64,000 nucleotides of DNA from Actinomycetes bacterium (GCA_023394615.1 JAEXAI010000008.1:8802-72801); one strand, 5' to 3'; shown: positions 51,887-61,563, counted from the stretch's first letter. Notes: a model not told the origin generated them from the letters alone. Numbers and translations: made by a program.

Positions 51887-53185
51887 ATGGCCCAAAAAGA
51901 AAAAGTCGTACTGGCATACTCCGGCGGTTTGGACACTTCGTGCTGCATCAAATGGCTGCAATTGGAAAAGGATCTCGACGTCATTGCGGTTATCGGCGAA
52001 GTGGGGCAGGAGCATGACGGACTTGAGAAAGTGAAGCAGAAGGCCCTGAACATGGGCGCGCTTGACTGCATCATCGTGGATATGCGGGAAGACTACGCCA
52101 ACAACTATCTGACGCATGCAATTGCCGCAAACGCAATGTATGAGAACAAATACCCCCTGATGAGCGCATTATCACGGCCGGCGATTTCGAAGTATCTGGT
52201 AGATGCAGCGCACAAGTACGGTGCGAAATACATTGCTCACGGCTGTACTGGCAAGGGCAACGACCAGGTGAGATTTGAAACCAGCATAAAGATGCTTGAT
52301 CCTGAACTCACCATATTGGCACCGGTGAGGGACTGGAAATTCAACACGAGGCCCCAGGAAATGGAGTGGGCTGCCGCGCACGACGTGCCTGTGCCCGCTA
52401 CGAAGGCATCCCCGTACTCCATCGATGACAACCTTTTCGGTCGTGCCATTGAGTGCGGCGTGTTGGAAGATCCTTGGAATGAGCCGCCCGCCGAGATCTG
52501 GAAGATAACGGTCGATCCTGAAAAGGCTCCTGATACACCCGAATACACCGAAATCGAGTTCGATCGTGGTATTCCGGTTGCTATAAACGGCAAAAAGATG
52601 GGCTTGGTCGATGTCGTTACTACCATGAACGAGATTGCCGGCGCGAATGGCTACGGGCGTATCGACATGGTTGAAAACAGGCTTGTGGGCGTGAAGAGCA
52701 GGGAATGCTATGAGACCCCCGCCGCGCTTTCCATCATCGTAGCCCATAAAGCGCTTGAGGATCTGTGTCTCGAGCGTGAAGTCCTGCACTACAAGCTTGC
52801 GCTTGAGCAGAAATGGGCGGAGGCCGTTTACTATGGCCAGTGGTTCGGTCCTTTGAAAGAGGCTCTCGATGCCTTCATGGACTCCACGCAGAAGTGCCTT
52901 ATGGGCACGGTCAGGCTGAAATTCTACAAGGGCACATGCACGGTCGTCGGTTCCAAGAGTCCATTCTCGCTCTACGACTATGGTCTGGCAACTTACGACA
53001 CGGGGGATGACTTCAACCACAAAGCGGCTGCAGGTTTCATCGAGCTCTATGGGCTCTCCGCGAAAACATGGGCCGCGAACCGGGCGAAGTATGGCGAGAA
53101 GACGAACCTTTCCGACGCCTTCCATGCCGCAAGCCCATTCAAGGAAGACTCGCCCCTCTCTGGTGCGGGCTCCAAGGTTGAATAA
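51887..53185 (+). CDS. argG: argininosuccinate synthase
   Basis: Joins citrulline and aspartate using ATP. The 432-residue protein has the PP-loop AYSGGLDTSC at residues 10-19, HGCTGKGNDQVRFE, and SPYSIDDNLFGRAIECG in the synthetase domain. C-terminal LYDYGLATYDTGDDFNHKAAAGFIEL fits the tetramerisation region. A weak AGGAAAGGC site precedes ATG 51887. Arginine codons differ from neighbours: about six of 13 are AGA/AGG, which are rare in adjacent genes. This hints at a separate origin. Confidence 0.95.
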   Translation: MAQKEKVVLAYSGGLDTSCCIKWLQLEKDLDVIAVIGEVGQEHDGLEKVKQKALNMGALDCIIVDMREDYANNYLTHAIAANAMYENKYPLMSALSRPAISKYLVDAAHKYGAKYIAHGCTGKGNDQVRFETSIKMLDPELTILAPVRDWKFNTRPQEMEWAAAHDVPVPATKASPYSIDDNLFGRAIECGVLEDPWNEPPAEIWKITVDPEKAPDTPEYTEIEFDRGIPVAINGKKMGLVDVVTTMNEIAGANGYGRIDMVENRLVGVKSRECYETPAALSIIVAHKALEDLCLEREVLHYKLALEQKWAEAVYYGQWFGPLKEALDAFMDSTQKCLMGTVRLKFYKGTCTVVGSKSPFSLYDYGLATYDTGDDFNHKAAAGFIELYGLSAKTWAANRAKYGEKTNLSDAFHAASPFKEDSPLSGAGSKVE

Positions 53186-53204
53186 CTCGTATTATCAAAG
53201 ATGA

Positions 53205-53235
53205 GCACGCGCACGGGTTCATTCCATGCGCGTGC
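53205..53235 (+). other. hairpin between argG and argH
   Basis: GCACGCGC (53205-53212) and GCGCGTGC (53228-53235) form a perfect eight-pair stem with extra weak inner pairs. No T-tract follows, so it is more likely to affect mRNA stability or partial termination than to end transcription fully. Confidence 0.4.
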
Positions 53236-53268
53236 GTTGCGTTCACGCATCGTCACGAAGGAGAACAC

Positions 53269-54660
53269 ATGGCACTGTGGTCAGGCAGATTCGAAGAGGG
53301 CGTCAGCGATTTCACCCAGCGATTCGGTGCGTCGCTGCCCGTCGATAAGCAAATGTATGCACAAGATATCGCCGGGTCGCGCGCTCACGCGAAGATGTTA
53401 GCGGCTCAAGGAGTCATAAGCGAGGCGGATGCGCAAGCGATTGATGAAGGCCTTGCGCAGATAAAAAGCCAAATAGACTCGGGCGATTTCGTCTTCGACA
53501 TCAACGACGAGGACATCCATATGGCTATCGAGCGCGAGTTGACTGAGCGCATCGGTGATGCGGGGGCACGCCTGCATACGGGTCGCAGCCGCAACGACCA
53601 GTCGATTACTGATTCGCGTCTGTATGCCAAGCACCTGTGCGCGTCTCTTATGTCGGCGAACGTGGATTTGCGTAGCGCTTTGGTGCAGGCCGCTGAAGAA
53701 AACCCGGATGTCATCATGCCCGGATACACGCATATGCAGCATGCCCAACCCGTTTTATACTCACATCATATGCTCGCTTACTTCTGGATGTTCACACGCG
53801 ATTTCGCACGCTTGTGCCATGCTTTCGATGCGGCTGACTCCAATCCGCTCGGATCGGCAGCTCTTGCGGGAACCACCTACCCGCTCGATAGGCAAATGAC
53901 CGCTGCTGAACTGGGATTTTCAGATGTATGCCCCAATTCTTTGGATGCGGTATCCGACCATGATTTCCAATTGGACTTGGATTATGCCTGCAGTGTTTCG
54001 ATGATGCATCTGTCCCGTCTGTGCGAAGAAATAATACTGTGGTCCACTTCTGAATTCGGCTTCATCACCCTCTCCGATGCCTATTCCACCGGTTCTTCAA
54101 TCATGCCGCAGAAAAAGAACCCTGATTTCGCCGAGCTCATCCGCGGGAAAACAGGTCGCGTCGTAGGGGATTTGGTTGCGCTGCTAGTGACCATGAAAGG
54201 CCTTCCTTTGGCCTACGACAAAGATATGCAAGAAGACAAGGAAGGCTGCATCGACGCCGCCTGTACGCTGCATGATTGCATGGTATGCGCAACGGGCATG
54301 GTCTCGACAGCCACCATTCATCCCGATGCCATGGCTGCCTGTGCGAAGAAGGGCTATATGGCCGCGACCGACGTGGCTGACTACTTGGCGAAAAAGGGAA
54401 TGCCATTTCGCCAGGCGCATGAGGTAGTAGGACATCTCGTGTTGGAATGCGAGAAGCGCGGATGTGATTTGGAAGATTTGACGCTGCAGGACTTTAAAGC
54501 TGAAAGTCCCTTGTTCGAAGCGGACATTACCGGTGCGCTTGATTTACCGACTATTGTGGCAGCGCGCACTACGCAGGGGGGCACGGGAAATGCCGCTGTG
54601 GCAGAGCAGCTCAAAGCGGTGCACGCCGCACTTCAAGCAGATCAGGCGAAATTGGCCTAA
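53269..54660 (+). CDS. argH: argininosuccinate lyase
   Basis: Last step, releasing arginine and fumarate. The 463-residue protein has LWSGRFEEG at the N-terminus, HTGRSRNDQ, TAELGF-type segment (here AAELGFSDV), and the signature GSSIMPQKKNPD with the catalytic serine. The fold is a fumarase/aspartase superfamily tetramer. An AAGGAG site precedes ATG 53269. It lies 83 bases after argG. Confidence 0.96.
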   Translation: MALWSGRFEEGVSDFTQRFGASLPVDKQMYAQDIAGSRAHAKMLAAQGVISEADAQAIDEGLAQIKSQIDSGDFVFDINDEDIHMAIERELTERIGDAGARLHTGRSRNDQSITDSRLYAKHLCASLMSANVDLRSALVQAAEENPDVIMPGYTHMQHAQPVLYSHHMLAYFWMFTRDFARLCHAFDAADSNPLGSAALAGTTYPLDRQMTAAELGFSDVCPNSLDAVSDHDFQLDLDYACSVSMMHLSRLCEEIILWSTSEFGFITLSDAYSTGSSIMPQKKNPDFAELIRGKTGRVVGDLVALLVTMKGLPLAYDKDMQEDKEGCIDAACTLHDCMVCATGMVSTATIHPDAMAACAKKGYMAATDVADYLAKKGMPFRQAHEVVGHLVLECEKRGCDLEDLTLQDFKAESPLFEADITGALDLPTIVAARTTQGGTGNAAVAEQLKAVHAALQADQAKLA

Positions 54661-54722
54661 AATCGCTCTTGTTGAACGGACGGGGCGAGGCGGTTCCAGG
54701 GCTGTATTTTCCCGCATGGATA

Positions 54723-54753
54723 ATGCGGCACCTCTTAAGGGCTGCCGCATTTC
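54723..54753 (+). terminator. possible terminator after argH
   Basis: ATGCGGCA (54723-54730) and TGCCGCAT (54743-54750) form an eight-pair stem with inner CCT/AGG pairing, followed by TTCC. The T-tract is poor. Confidence 0.4.
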
Positions 54754-54841
54754 CAGGATGCGCTTTTTCAACAAACTTGTGGACTTTCCCCTGCTTGCCT
54801 AGCAAGATGATAGAATAAGCCGAAATTTGCCAGGAGGTTAT

Positions 54842-57052
54842 ATGGGTTCACGTGCCATGAAAAAGCGCCCGGGAACGAGGAACAAGCGACGGTATCTGCC
54901 TGTTCTCTATGTTCTCGTTATACTGGCCGCCTTGGCGGTGGCTGCATATTGCTCACTTTATTCTTTGGGCCAGTCATGGTTGGAAGACCTTCCTGATTAC
55001 AAGGATGCTTCAGCATACAATCTGGCTCAGAAGACGAAAGTCTACGCATCTGATAACACCACGTTGCTCGCCGAGTTTTATCTTGAGGACCGCGAGCCGG
55101 TCAGCGGTCTGAGCGATATCAGCCAGTACGTCACGCAGGGCACTGTCGCCACTGAGGACGTGCGTTTCTATGAGCACAACGGTGTCGACTTGCTCGGTAT
55201 CGCACGTGCTCTCGTCGTGAACCTAGTCGGCGGCGAAACCGAGGGCGCATCCACAATCACTCAGCAGTTTGTCAGGAACACGGTGCTTTCGGGCGAGATG
55301 TCCGAGCAGACCATCAAACGAAAAGTACGTGAGGCCTATATCTCCATCAAATTGGAAGAGGTCTATTCCAAAGACGATATTCTGCTGATGTACCTGAACA
55401 CAATCAACTACGGTTCGGGCACGTACGGCATACAGGCTGCATCGCAGAAGTATTTCTCGAAAGATTGCAAGAACCTCACTTTGGCAGAAGCAGCAACGCT
55501 CGTGGGTATTCCCCAATCGCCGACAAACAACAACCCAATCGACAATCCTGAGAATTGTCTTGAGAGGCGCAACTTGGTTCTGAGTCGCATGCTCTCGAAC
55601 GGCTATATCTCGCAAACCGACTATGATAGCGCCGTGGCGCAACCGCTTGGTCTAAACGTCGCGGCTGAAACCACCAACGACGGCATCTTGGCCTACCCGT
55701 ATTTCACCAGCTACGTCCGCGATCAGTTGCTGAACAGCTACAGCGAATCCGAAGTCTTCAAAGGCGGTCTTACCGTCACGACCACGTTGGATGTGAACGC
55801 CCAAAACGCAGCCGAAGCGGCTGCTCGCGAAAAGGAGGCCTCGGTCGACGACGACTTGGAAGTGGCCTTGGTGGCGGTCGATCCGTCGACGGGTTTCATC
55901 CGAGCGCTTGTAGGCGGCAAGGATTACTATACCGACCAATACAACTTGGCTACGCAGGCCGTCAGGTCGCCGGGCTCATCGTTTAAGACATACACGTTGC
56001 TGACCGCCATCGAAAATGGCATCAATCCCAATAGCACGTATTTGAACTGTTCATCGACGGTGAAGATTGACAATTGGGAAGTTGAGAACTACGACAAAGC
56101 GAACTACGGCACCAGAACCATTGCAAGTGCGTTCGCCGTATCGTCTAATACCGGTTTCGCGCGTTTAGTCACGTTGCTCGGTCCCGATAAAGTGGCTGCT
56201 ATGGCCACGAAATGCGGCATCCAAACCGAACTCGACGAAGTGCCGGCAATCACGTTGGGCGGCGACAACGTCACCGTGCGCGATATGGCGGCTGGTTATT
56301 CCACCATCGCTTCAGGAGGTATTCAGCGCAATACCCAGGTTATTCAGAAGATTGTCGATGCTAACGGCAATGTGATTTTCCAACCTGACACAACCGGCAA
56401 GCGCGTCATAAGCGAAGAAGTGGCACATGCGGCTGAAACGGTGATGGAAGGCGTTATCAACAACGGCACGGGCACGGCGGCGAAACTTTCTTCCGGTCAG
56501 GTTGCTGCTGGCAAAACCGGAACTTCCGAGAATTTCTACGATAGCTACTTCACCGGCATAACCCCGCAGTATTCAGTGGCTATCTGGCTTGGCTGCAGGA
56601 ATCAACGCACCATGAGCTCGTATTATACGGCAACAAGCGTGTTCAGCTCGTTCTTGAATACGCTGCTTGCGGGTGAACCGCTCGTTGATTTCCCCATGGC
56701 AAATGCTGCAGCACCTACGTATCGCACGCTTACTTCGGCCGAGCAGGTTATTTTGGGCGCATCGGGATCGTCTTCGTCTTCGTCGTCTTCATCGTCTTCG
56801 AGCTCGTCATCTTCAGGATCGACAACGTATAACAATTCGTCGACATATACTGGTACGACTGATACAGGCACTACCGATACCGGAAGCACTGGCACCGGAG
56901 GCACGACTGACAGCGGCAGCACTACCGGAGGCGGCACGACCGGGGGAGGTAGCACCGGCGGCAGCACCACCGGAGGCGGCACGACCGGGGGCGGTACTAC
57001 CGGAGGCGGCACGACCGGTGGCAGTACCACTGGAGGCGCAACTACGGGCTAA
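54842..57052 (+). CDS. class A penicillin-binding protein with Ser/Thr/Gly-rich C-terminal tail
   Basis: A bifunctional peptidoglycan synthase of 736 residues. A short cytoplasmic N-terminus is followed by a membrane anchor (about residues 18-42). The GT51 glycosyltransferase domain has EDVRFYEHNGVD and GASTITQQFVRN. The transpeptidase domain has the SxxK motif in SPGSSFKTYTL, SSN in VSSNTGFAR and KTG in AGKTGTSE. The last ~100 residues are a low-complexity tail: a run of 16 serines (56764-56818 region), then Thr/Gly repeats. An AGGAGG site precedes ATG 54842. TAGAAT at 54811-54816 may be its -10 box. Confidence 0.94.
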   Translation: MGSRAMKKRPGTRNKRRYLPVLYVLVILAALAVAAYCSLYSLGQSWLEDLPDYKDASAYNLAQKTKVYASDNTTLLAEFYLEDREPVSGLSDISQYVTQGTVATEDVRFYEHNGVDLLGIARALVVNLVGGETEGASTITQQFVRNTVLSGEMSEQTIKRKVREAYISIKLEEVYSKDDILLMYLNTINYGSGTYGIQAASQKYFSKDCKNLTLAEAATLVGIPQSPTNNNPIDNPENCLERRNLVLSRMLSNGYISQTDYDSAVAQPLGLNVAAETTNDGILAYPYFTSYVRDQLLNSYSESEVFKGGLTVTTTLDVNAQNAAEAAAREKEASVDDDLEVALVAVDPSTGFIRALVGGKDYYTDQYNLATQAVRSPGSSFKTYTLLTAIENGINPNSTYLNCSSTVKIDNWEVENYDKANYGTRTIASAFAVSSNTGFARLVTLLGPDKVAAMATKCGIQTELDEVPAITLGGDNVTVRDMAAGYSTIASGGIQRNTQVIQKIVDANGNVIFQPDTTGKRVISEEVAHAAETVMEGVINNGTGTAAKLSSGQVAAGKTGTSENFYDSYFTGITPQYSVAIWLGCRNQRTMSSYYTATSVFSSFLNTLLAGEPLVDFPMANAAAPTYRTLTSAEQVILGASGSSSSSSSSSSSSSSSSGSTTYNNSSTYTGTTDTGTTDTGSTGTGGTTDSGSTTGGGTTGGGSTGGSTTGGGTTGGGTTGGGTTGGSTTGGATTG

Positions 57053-57086
57053 CAGCTCATGAAGATTTAAGGTAACGGGCAAAAGC

Positions 57087-57092
57087 TATAAT
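57087..57092 (+). promoter_or_regulatory. TATAAT -10 box upstream of the lipoprotein gene
   Basis: Perfect TATAAT, 24 bases before ATG 57116, leaving room for a short leader with GAAAGG as ribosome binding site. The -35 is not clear. Confidence 0.45.
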
Positions 57093-57115
57093 GCCCTTGC
57101 ATCTGAAAGGTGATT

Positions 57116-57616
57116 ATGAATTTGAAGAAGACAGTACGTTTCATCGTTGTAGGCGCGTGTGCGGCAATGCTCGCTTTCGTGCTTTCGGGGTGCGCAAGCA
57201 CGCAAACGACCAGCACCGATGATGAGGCAAGCCAGAACAGGCAGTACATGGCTCTGTTGAATCAGCAGATGGATGATTTGCAGACGACACTTGACAGCTT
57301 TCAGAAAGCCGTTGCCCAAAAAGACACCGTGAGCATGAAAGCCCAAGTGGCGAATATTTCAAAAACGCTTGACGATGTGAAGAACACCGATTGCACCGAA
57401 AGGTTGCAAACCGTGAAAGACGGCTACGTCGACGGGCTATGCACCCTGCAGGATTCCCTGAATGCCTATGTGACGCTTTATACTGACGTCAGCAACGGTG
57501 CAGTTGATGATGCGACGTACCAGCAACGACTGACGCAGGTGCAAACATCTTATGACAATGGTATCGCCAAGTTGAAATCCGCAGATGAAGCGGTTCGGAA
57601 AATCGCTGAAGAATAG
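57116..57616 (+). CDS. small lipoprotein with coiled-coil tendency
   Basis: A 166-residue secreted lipoprotein. The N-terminal signal has basic residues, a hydrophobic core and a lipobox LSGC (Cys about residue 25). The mature part is Gln/Asp/Lys-rich and helical, without known catalytic motifs. ATG 57116 follows a GAAAGG site. It is encoded between the penicillin-binding protein and a U32 protein and may have a cell-envelope role, but I do not recognise the family. Confidence 0.78.
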   Translation: MNLKKTVRFIVVGACAAMLAFVLSGCASTQTTSTDDEASQNRQYMALLNQQMDDLQTTLDSFQKAVAQKDTVSMKAQVANISKTLDDVKNTDCTERLQTVKDGYVDGLCTLQDSLNAYVTLYTDVSNGAVDDATYQQRLTQVQTSYDNGIAKLKSADEAVRKIAEE

Positions 57617-57642
57617 TTACAAGAGATTTTGCTACATGATGC

Positions 57643-57679
57643 GAGGCGGCCAGCACTACGGTGCCAAGCCGCCTCTTTT
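57643..57679 (+). terminator. rho-independent terminator after the lipoprotein gene
   Basis: GAGGCGGC (57643-57650) and GCCGCCTC (57668-57675) form the stem; GCAC/GTGC form an inner hairpin. TTTTA follows. Confidence 0.82.
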
Positions 57680-57717
57680 ATTCACGGCCGCTTGTCGGCT
57701 TGAAAGGAACTGAAAAG

Positions 57718-60126
57718 ATGACCACCAACGGAATCGAACTGCTCGCCCCGGCGGGAAACCCCACCTGTCTGCATGCGGCTGTGCGTGCAGGTGCCGATGC
57801 GGTGTATTTGGGCACGGAAGACTTCAACGCGAGACGTGGAGCTGACAATTTCACGCTCGATACGTTGGCGCAGGCTTGCGACTACGCTCATCTAAGGGGC
57901 GTATCCGTGTATCTTACCGTGAACATTGCTGTGCTTCCCGAAGAGGAAAAGCGCGCGATGGAGCTTATCCGCCAAGCCTATCGCCGGGGCGTCGATGCAT
58001 TCATCGTGCAGGATATCGGTATTGCCTCTGAAATGAAGCGGACGTTGCCCGAGGCCCGGTTGCATATATCCACGCAGATGAACGTGCATAATGCTGCTGG
58101 TATCGAGGCGGCAGCGCTTTTAGGTGCCAAACGAATTACCTTCGCTCGCGAACTCGACTTAGAAGAAGTGACCCGGCTCAGCCAGATTGCAGCGGATATG
58201 GGTATCCAAACAGAGGTGTTCGCACACGGTGCTCTATGCGTATGCTATTCGGGGCAATGCCTGATGTCATCTTTGATTGGCGGTAGGTCGGCAAACAGGG
58301 GCATGTGCGCACAAGCGTGCAGGCTGCCCTATTCGCTGCACAACAAAGCTCTGCATAAAGATCTCCCTTCACCAGGTGAGCATCTTTTGTCGCCGAAGGA
58401 TCTCTGCACGATAGATATTCTGCCTCAATTGGCCGAAACGGGCGTGTCCTCTTTGAAAATCGAGGGTCGTATGAAGTCTCCTGAATACGTTTCATCGGTT
58501 GTGGGAGTTTATCGGGATGTACTCGATCGCATGAGCGCTCCTACCGAAAAACAGAAGCAGGTGCTTGCCGAGGCTTTTAGCAGAGGTTTTACCACCGCAT
58601 ACCTGACTGGTGATGACGGCTTTGACATGATGAGCTACGCCAGACCGAACAATCGCGGAGTGTTCGTTGGTCGTGTCGCCGATGTGTCGAGAGGATTCGT
58701 TACCATTGACTGCGAGCAGAAGCTCGAAGAAGGCGATGTCATCGAGTTTTGGACGGGTCGAGGACATTTTGCGGTACCCGTGAAGGACATAAAAGCGGCG
58801 CGTGACGGCATCCGCTTGGCTGTGACGAAAAAAGTCGGGAAAGGCGATCGCGTATTCCGCGTGCGCAGTGCGGCCGCGGCGTACACGGATATAGAAAACG
58901 AGCCGAAAGTGCCTGTGGCAGCTGAACTTGAGATTATTAAGGGTCAGCCATTGCGTCTGACGCTGCGTACTTCAAGTGGAATCGATGCGACAGTGGAAGG
59001 ACCGGTTGTCGAAGCGGCGCGTACGAAGGCGGTCACCGTTGAAGAGGCGCGTGAGCACGTTGACCGTTTTGGTTCGACCCCGTTTTGCCTAGGCGATTTC
59101 AAAGCCACCATCGATAAAGATGCGGGCATCGGTTTTTCCCAGCTGCACAAGATTCGCTCTCAGGCTGCAGAACAATTGCAGGAGCATATGCTCGCGCCAT
59201 ATCACGCTCGTGTTCTTCAAAGAACCGAACGTGCAACGTCTTTACCGGCGGCGCACCGCGGTGCCAGCATCGTTGCGGCATGGGCGTCGAACGCTGCATG
59301 TGCGCGTGCGGCGAAACGAGCCGGTGCAGACGTCATCTATGTGCCTGCTATAAATTACGGTCGCGGCATGGCTACTGTGGCGGGTCAGCTCTCCGACACG
59401 GTGGAACAGACGGGATACCCTAAGCAAGCGCGCATCGTATTGCCGGTAATAGACCATGATCCCTGCTGCGCATCGCGAGAGCAAAAATATGATTTCGATG
59501 CATGGAAATACGCCAAAAGCGGTAAGGTCGTGATGGCGGAAAACACCGGAGAGCTCATTCGTGGCGCGAATATGGGCTGCGAAATGGAAGTCGGCTCGCA
59601 TATTCCCGTGTTGAACCGCCTGTCGCTTGATGCTATGGCGCAAGCAGGGGCATCTCGCGTGTGGCTTTCACCGGAGCTGTCGCTGACCCAGATAGAAGAA
59701 CTCGGCCAAGCATCTCCGGTGTCTTTGGGCCTTACCATCATCGGGCATGAGGAGCTGATGGTCACCGAGCATTGCCTGCTTATGAGCCAAGGCCCTTGCA
59801 AGAGGGATTGCTCCACATGCGCGCGTAGGAAAAGCCCGCATTATCTGCTCGATCGCAAAGATTATGAGATGCCGGTCATAACCGATTGCTGCGGTCGTAG
59901 TCATATCTACAACGCTGTTTTGCTGGATATAGCACATCTTGTTCCGCAGCTGCTAGAAGCTGGCGTTGATGCTTTCATGGTGAACACGACACTTATGAAC
60001 GTTGGGGAAACCACGGAAGCTGTTTCAAGAGCCGTTCGCGCCCGTGATATCGCGCAGCGCGATGGAAATGCAGTTTCGAAAGCAGAGGGCACTACGACCG
60101 GACATGTGTTTCGCGGCGTCTCGTAA
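57718..60126 (+). CDS. peptidase U32 family protein (YdcP/RlhA-like, with DUF3656 domain)
   Basis: An 802-residue U32-family protein. The first ~290 residues form the U32 barrel: ELLAPAGNPTCLHAAVRAGADAVYLG, then HISTQMNVHNAAG and AHGALCVCYSGQCLMSS with cysteines for an Fe-S centre (more in MCAQACRLPY). A DUF3656-like middle and a second barrel-like region with CKRDCSTCARRK follow. Relatives include RlhA/YdcP, which hydroxylates 23S rRNA, and TrhP/YegQ, which acts on tRNA. An RNA-hydroxylation role is likely but not proven. ATG 57718 follows GAAAGGAA. Confidence 0.88.
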   Translation: MTTNGIELLAPAGNPTCLHAAVRAGADAVYLGTEDFNARRGADNFTLDTLAQACDYAHLRGVSVYLTVNIAVLPEEEKRAMELIRQAYRRGVDAFIVQDIGIASEMKRTLPEARLHISTQMNVHNAAGIEAAALLGAKRITFARELDLEEVTRLSQIAADMGIQTEVFAHGALCVCYSGQCLMSSLIGGRSANRGMCAQACRLPYSLHNKALHKDLPSPGEHLLSPKDLCTIDILPQLAETGVSSLKIEGRMKSPEYVSSVVGVYRDVLDRMSAPTEKQKQVLAEAFSRGFTTAYLTGDDGFDMMSYARPNNRGVFVGRVADVSRGFVTIDCEQKLEEGDVIEFWTGRGHFAVPVKDIKAARDGIRLAVTKKVGKGDRVFRVRSAAAAYTDIENEPKVPVAAELEIIKGQPLRLTLRTSSGIDATVEGPVVEAARTKAVTVEEAREHVDRFGSTPFCLGDFKATIDKDAGIGFSQLHKIRSQAAEQLQEHMLAPYHARVLQRTERATSLPAAHRGASIVAAWASNAACARAAKRAGADVIYVPAINYGRGMATVAGQLSDTVEQTGYPKQARIVLPVIDHDPCCASREQKYDFDAWKYAKSGKVVMAENTGELIRGANMGCEMEVGSHIPVLNRLSLDAMAQAGASRVWLSPELSLTQIEELGQASPVSLGLTIIGHEELMVTEHCLLMSQGPCKRDCSTCARRKSPHYLLDRKDYEMPVITDCCGRSHIYNAVLLDIAHLVPQLLEAGVDAFMVNTTLMNVGETTEAVSRAVRARDIAQRDGNAVSKAEGTTTGHVFRGVS

Positions 60127-60178
60127 ATCGACCTGCAAAGCCAATCGTGTCGTGTGCCCGCACGGGTGCAAGCTATGT

Positions 60179-60184
60179 TAGAAT
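60179..60184 (+). promoter_or_regulatory. TAGAAT -10 box upstream of tyrS
   Basis: TAGAAT lies 30 bases before ATG 60215, with a GAAAGG site between. No T-box is visible in front of tyrS, unlike pheS. Confidence 0.4.
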
Positions 60185-60214
60185 GCTGAGCCGTATACAT
60201 ATGAAAGGTAGACG

Positions 60215-61426
60215 ATGTTACCAGCAGAAGAACAACTCCGAATCATCAAATCAGGTACGTCGCAGATCATTCCTGAAGATCTGCTGCTTGAAAAGCTCAA
60301 GAGGGGAAAGCCGCTCAACATTAAACTCGGCGTCGATCCAACCGCTCCCGATATTCACTTGGGTCATGCAGTGCCCCTGCGCAAATTGCGCACGTTTCAG
60401 GATTTGGGCCATCAGGTAACGTTGATTATCGGTGATGGAACGGCGCTGATCGGCGACCCTTCAGGACGAAATGCTACGCGCCCGCAATTGAAAGCGGATC
60501 AGATTGAAGCGAATGCGCAGACGTATGTGGATCAGGCTTTCAAGATTCTCGATCCCGAGAAGACCACCTTGCGGCATAATTCCGAGTGGCTCATGCCGCT
60601 CGATTTAGAGGGCATCTTGGCCTTGGCTTCCAATTTCACAGTGGCGCGCATACTTGAGCGCGATGATTTCCACAACCGTTACACGAGCAACCTGCCTATC
60701 AGCGTGCATGAGTTTCTCTATCCCATCATGCAGGCATACGATTCAGTGGTCATCAAGACCGATGTGGAATTGGGCGGCACCGATCAGCTTTTCAATTTGC
60801 TTGCCGGGCGTGAGCTTATGGAAAAAATGGATATGGAGCCACAGGTTTGTCTGACCCTTCCGCTGCTAGAAGGTACTGATGGTGTGCGCAAGATGTCGAA
60901 GAGCTATGGCAACTATATCGGTTTGACCGACGAGGCGCCCGACATGTTCGGTAAAGTCATGAGCATTCCCGATGAATTGATGGTGAAATACTACCGTCTG
61001 GCATCGACGGAGTCGGTAGACGAGATAGACCGTATCGAAGCGGGACTTGCTGATGATACGCTGCATCCGAACAAAGTGAAGCGCGCCCTCGCACGCAATA
61101 TTGTTGCTGCTTATTATGACGATGCTGCAGCCCACTATGCTGAGGAAGAATTCGACCGGGTTTTCAAAGAGCACGACGTGCCCGATGACATACCCGAATA
61201 CAGTGCCGATTTGACCCCCAATGATGAAGGCAAAGTGTATCTCGCCAAGCTTATCGTGGATGCCGGGCTGGCGAACAGCACTGGTGAGGCGCGTCGTCTC
61301 ATCGACGGCGGTGGCGTGAAAGTGAACGGAGATGCTGTGGCTCCGAAGTCCTACAACATCGATCCGGGCGTTTTGCAGGGGGCTGTTCTGCGTGTCGGCA
61401 AACTCAAGTTCGTCAAACTTGTCTAG
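60215..61426 (+). CDS. tyrS: tyrosyl-tRNA synthetase
   Basis: Class I synthetase charging tRNA-Tyr. The 403-residue protein has the HIGH-type motif HLGH (residues about 48-51), the KMSKS motif in GVRKMSKSYGN, and a C-terminal S4 RNA-binding domain with STGEARRLIDGGGVKVNG. This is the TyrZ-like form with HLGH near residue 50. A GAAAGG site precedes ATG 60215. Confidence 0.96.
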   Translation: MLPAEEQLRIIKSGTSQIIPEDLLLEKLKRGKPLNIKLGVDPTAPDIHLGHAVPLRKLRTFQDLGHQVTLIIGDGTALIGDPSGRNATRPQLKADQIEANAQTYVDQAFKILDPEKTTLRHNSEWLMPLDLEGILALASNFTVARILERDDFHNRYTSNLPISVHEFLYPIMQAYDSVVIKTDVELGGTDQLFNLLAGRELMEKMDMEPQVCLTLPLLEGTDGVRKMSKSYGNYIGLTDEAPDMFGKVMSIPDELMVKYYRLASTESVDEIDRIEAGLADDTLHPNKVKRALARNIVAAYYDDAAAHYAEEEFDRVFKEHDVPDDIPEYSADLTPNDEGKVYLAKLIVDAGLANSTGEARRLIDGGGVKVNGDAVAPKSYNIDPGVLQGAVLRVGKLKFVKLV

Positions 61427-61462
61427 CCTGTCTGTCAAAGTGACCATCCGAGTATGATTAAT

Positions 61463-61502
61463 CCGCCGCATCGACATGAATTGATGCGGCGGTTCTCTTT
61501 TT
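61463..61502 (+). terminator. rho-independent terminator after tyrS
   Basis: Perfect ten-base arms CCGCCGCATC (61463-61472) and GATGCGGCGG (61483-61492) are followed by TTCTCTTTTT. Confidence 0.9.
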
Positions 61503-61563
61503 CGCGGCACAGCAACACATCCACTTCTCAAGCGCTTATGGATGAATCGAGTTTTACGCGACG

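Noticed and set aside
56623..57030. Minus-strand reading frame of 135 residues rich in Val-Pro repeats
   Set aside because: It is the antisense of the Ser/Thr/Gly tail of the penicillin-binding protein; the repeat composition keeps all frames open.
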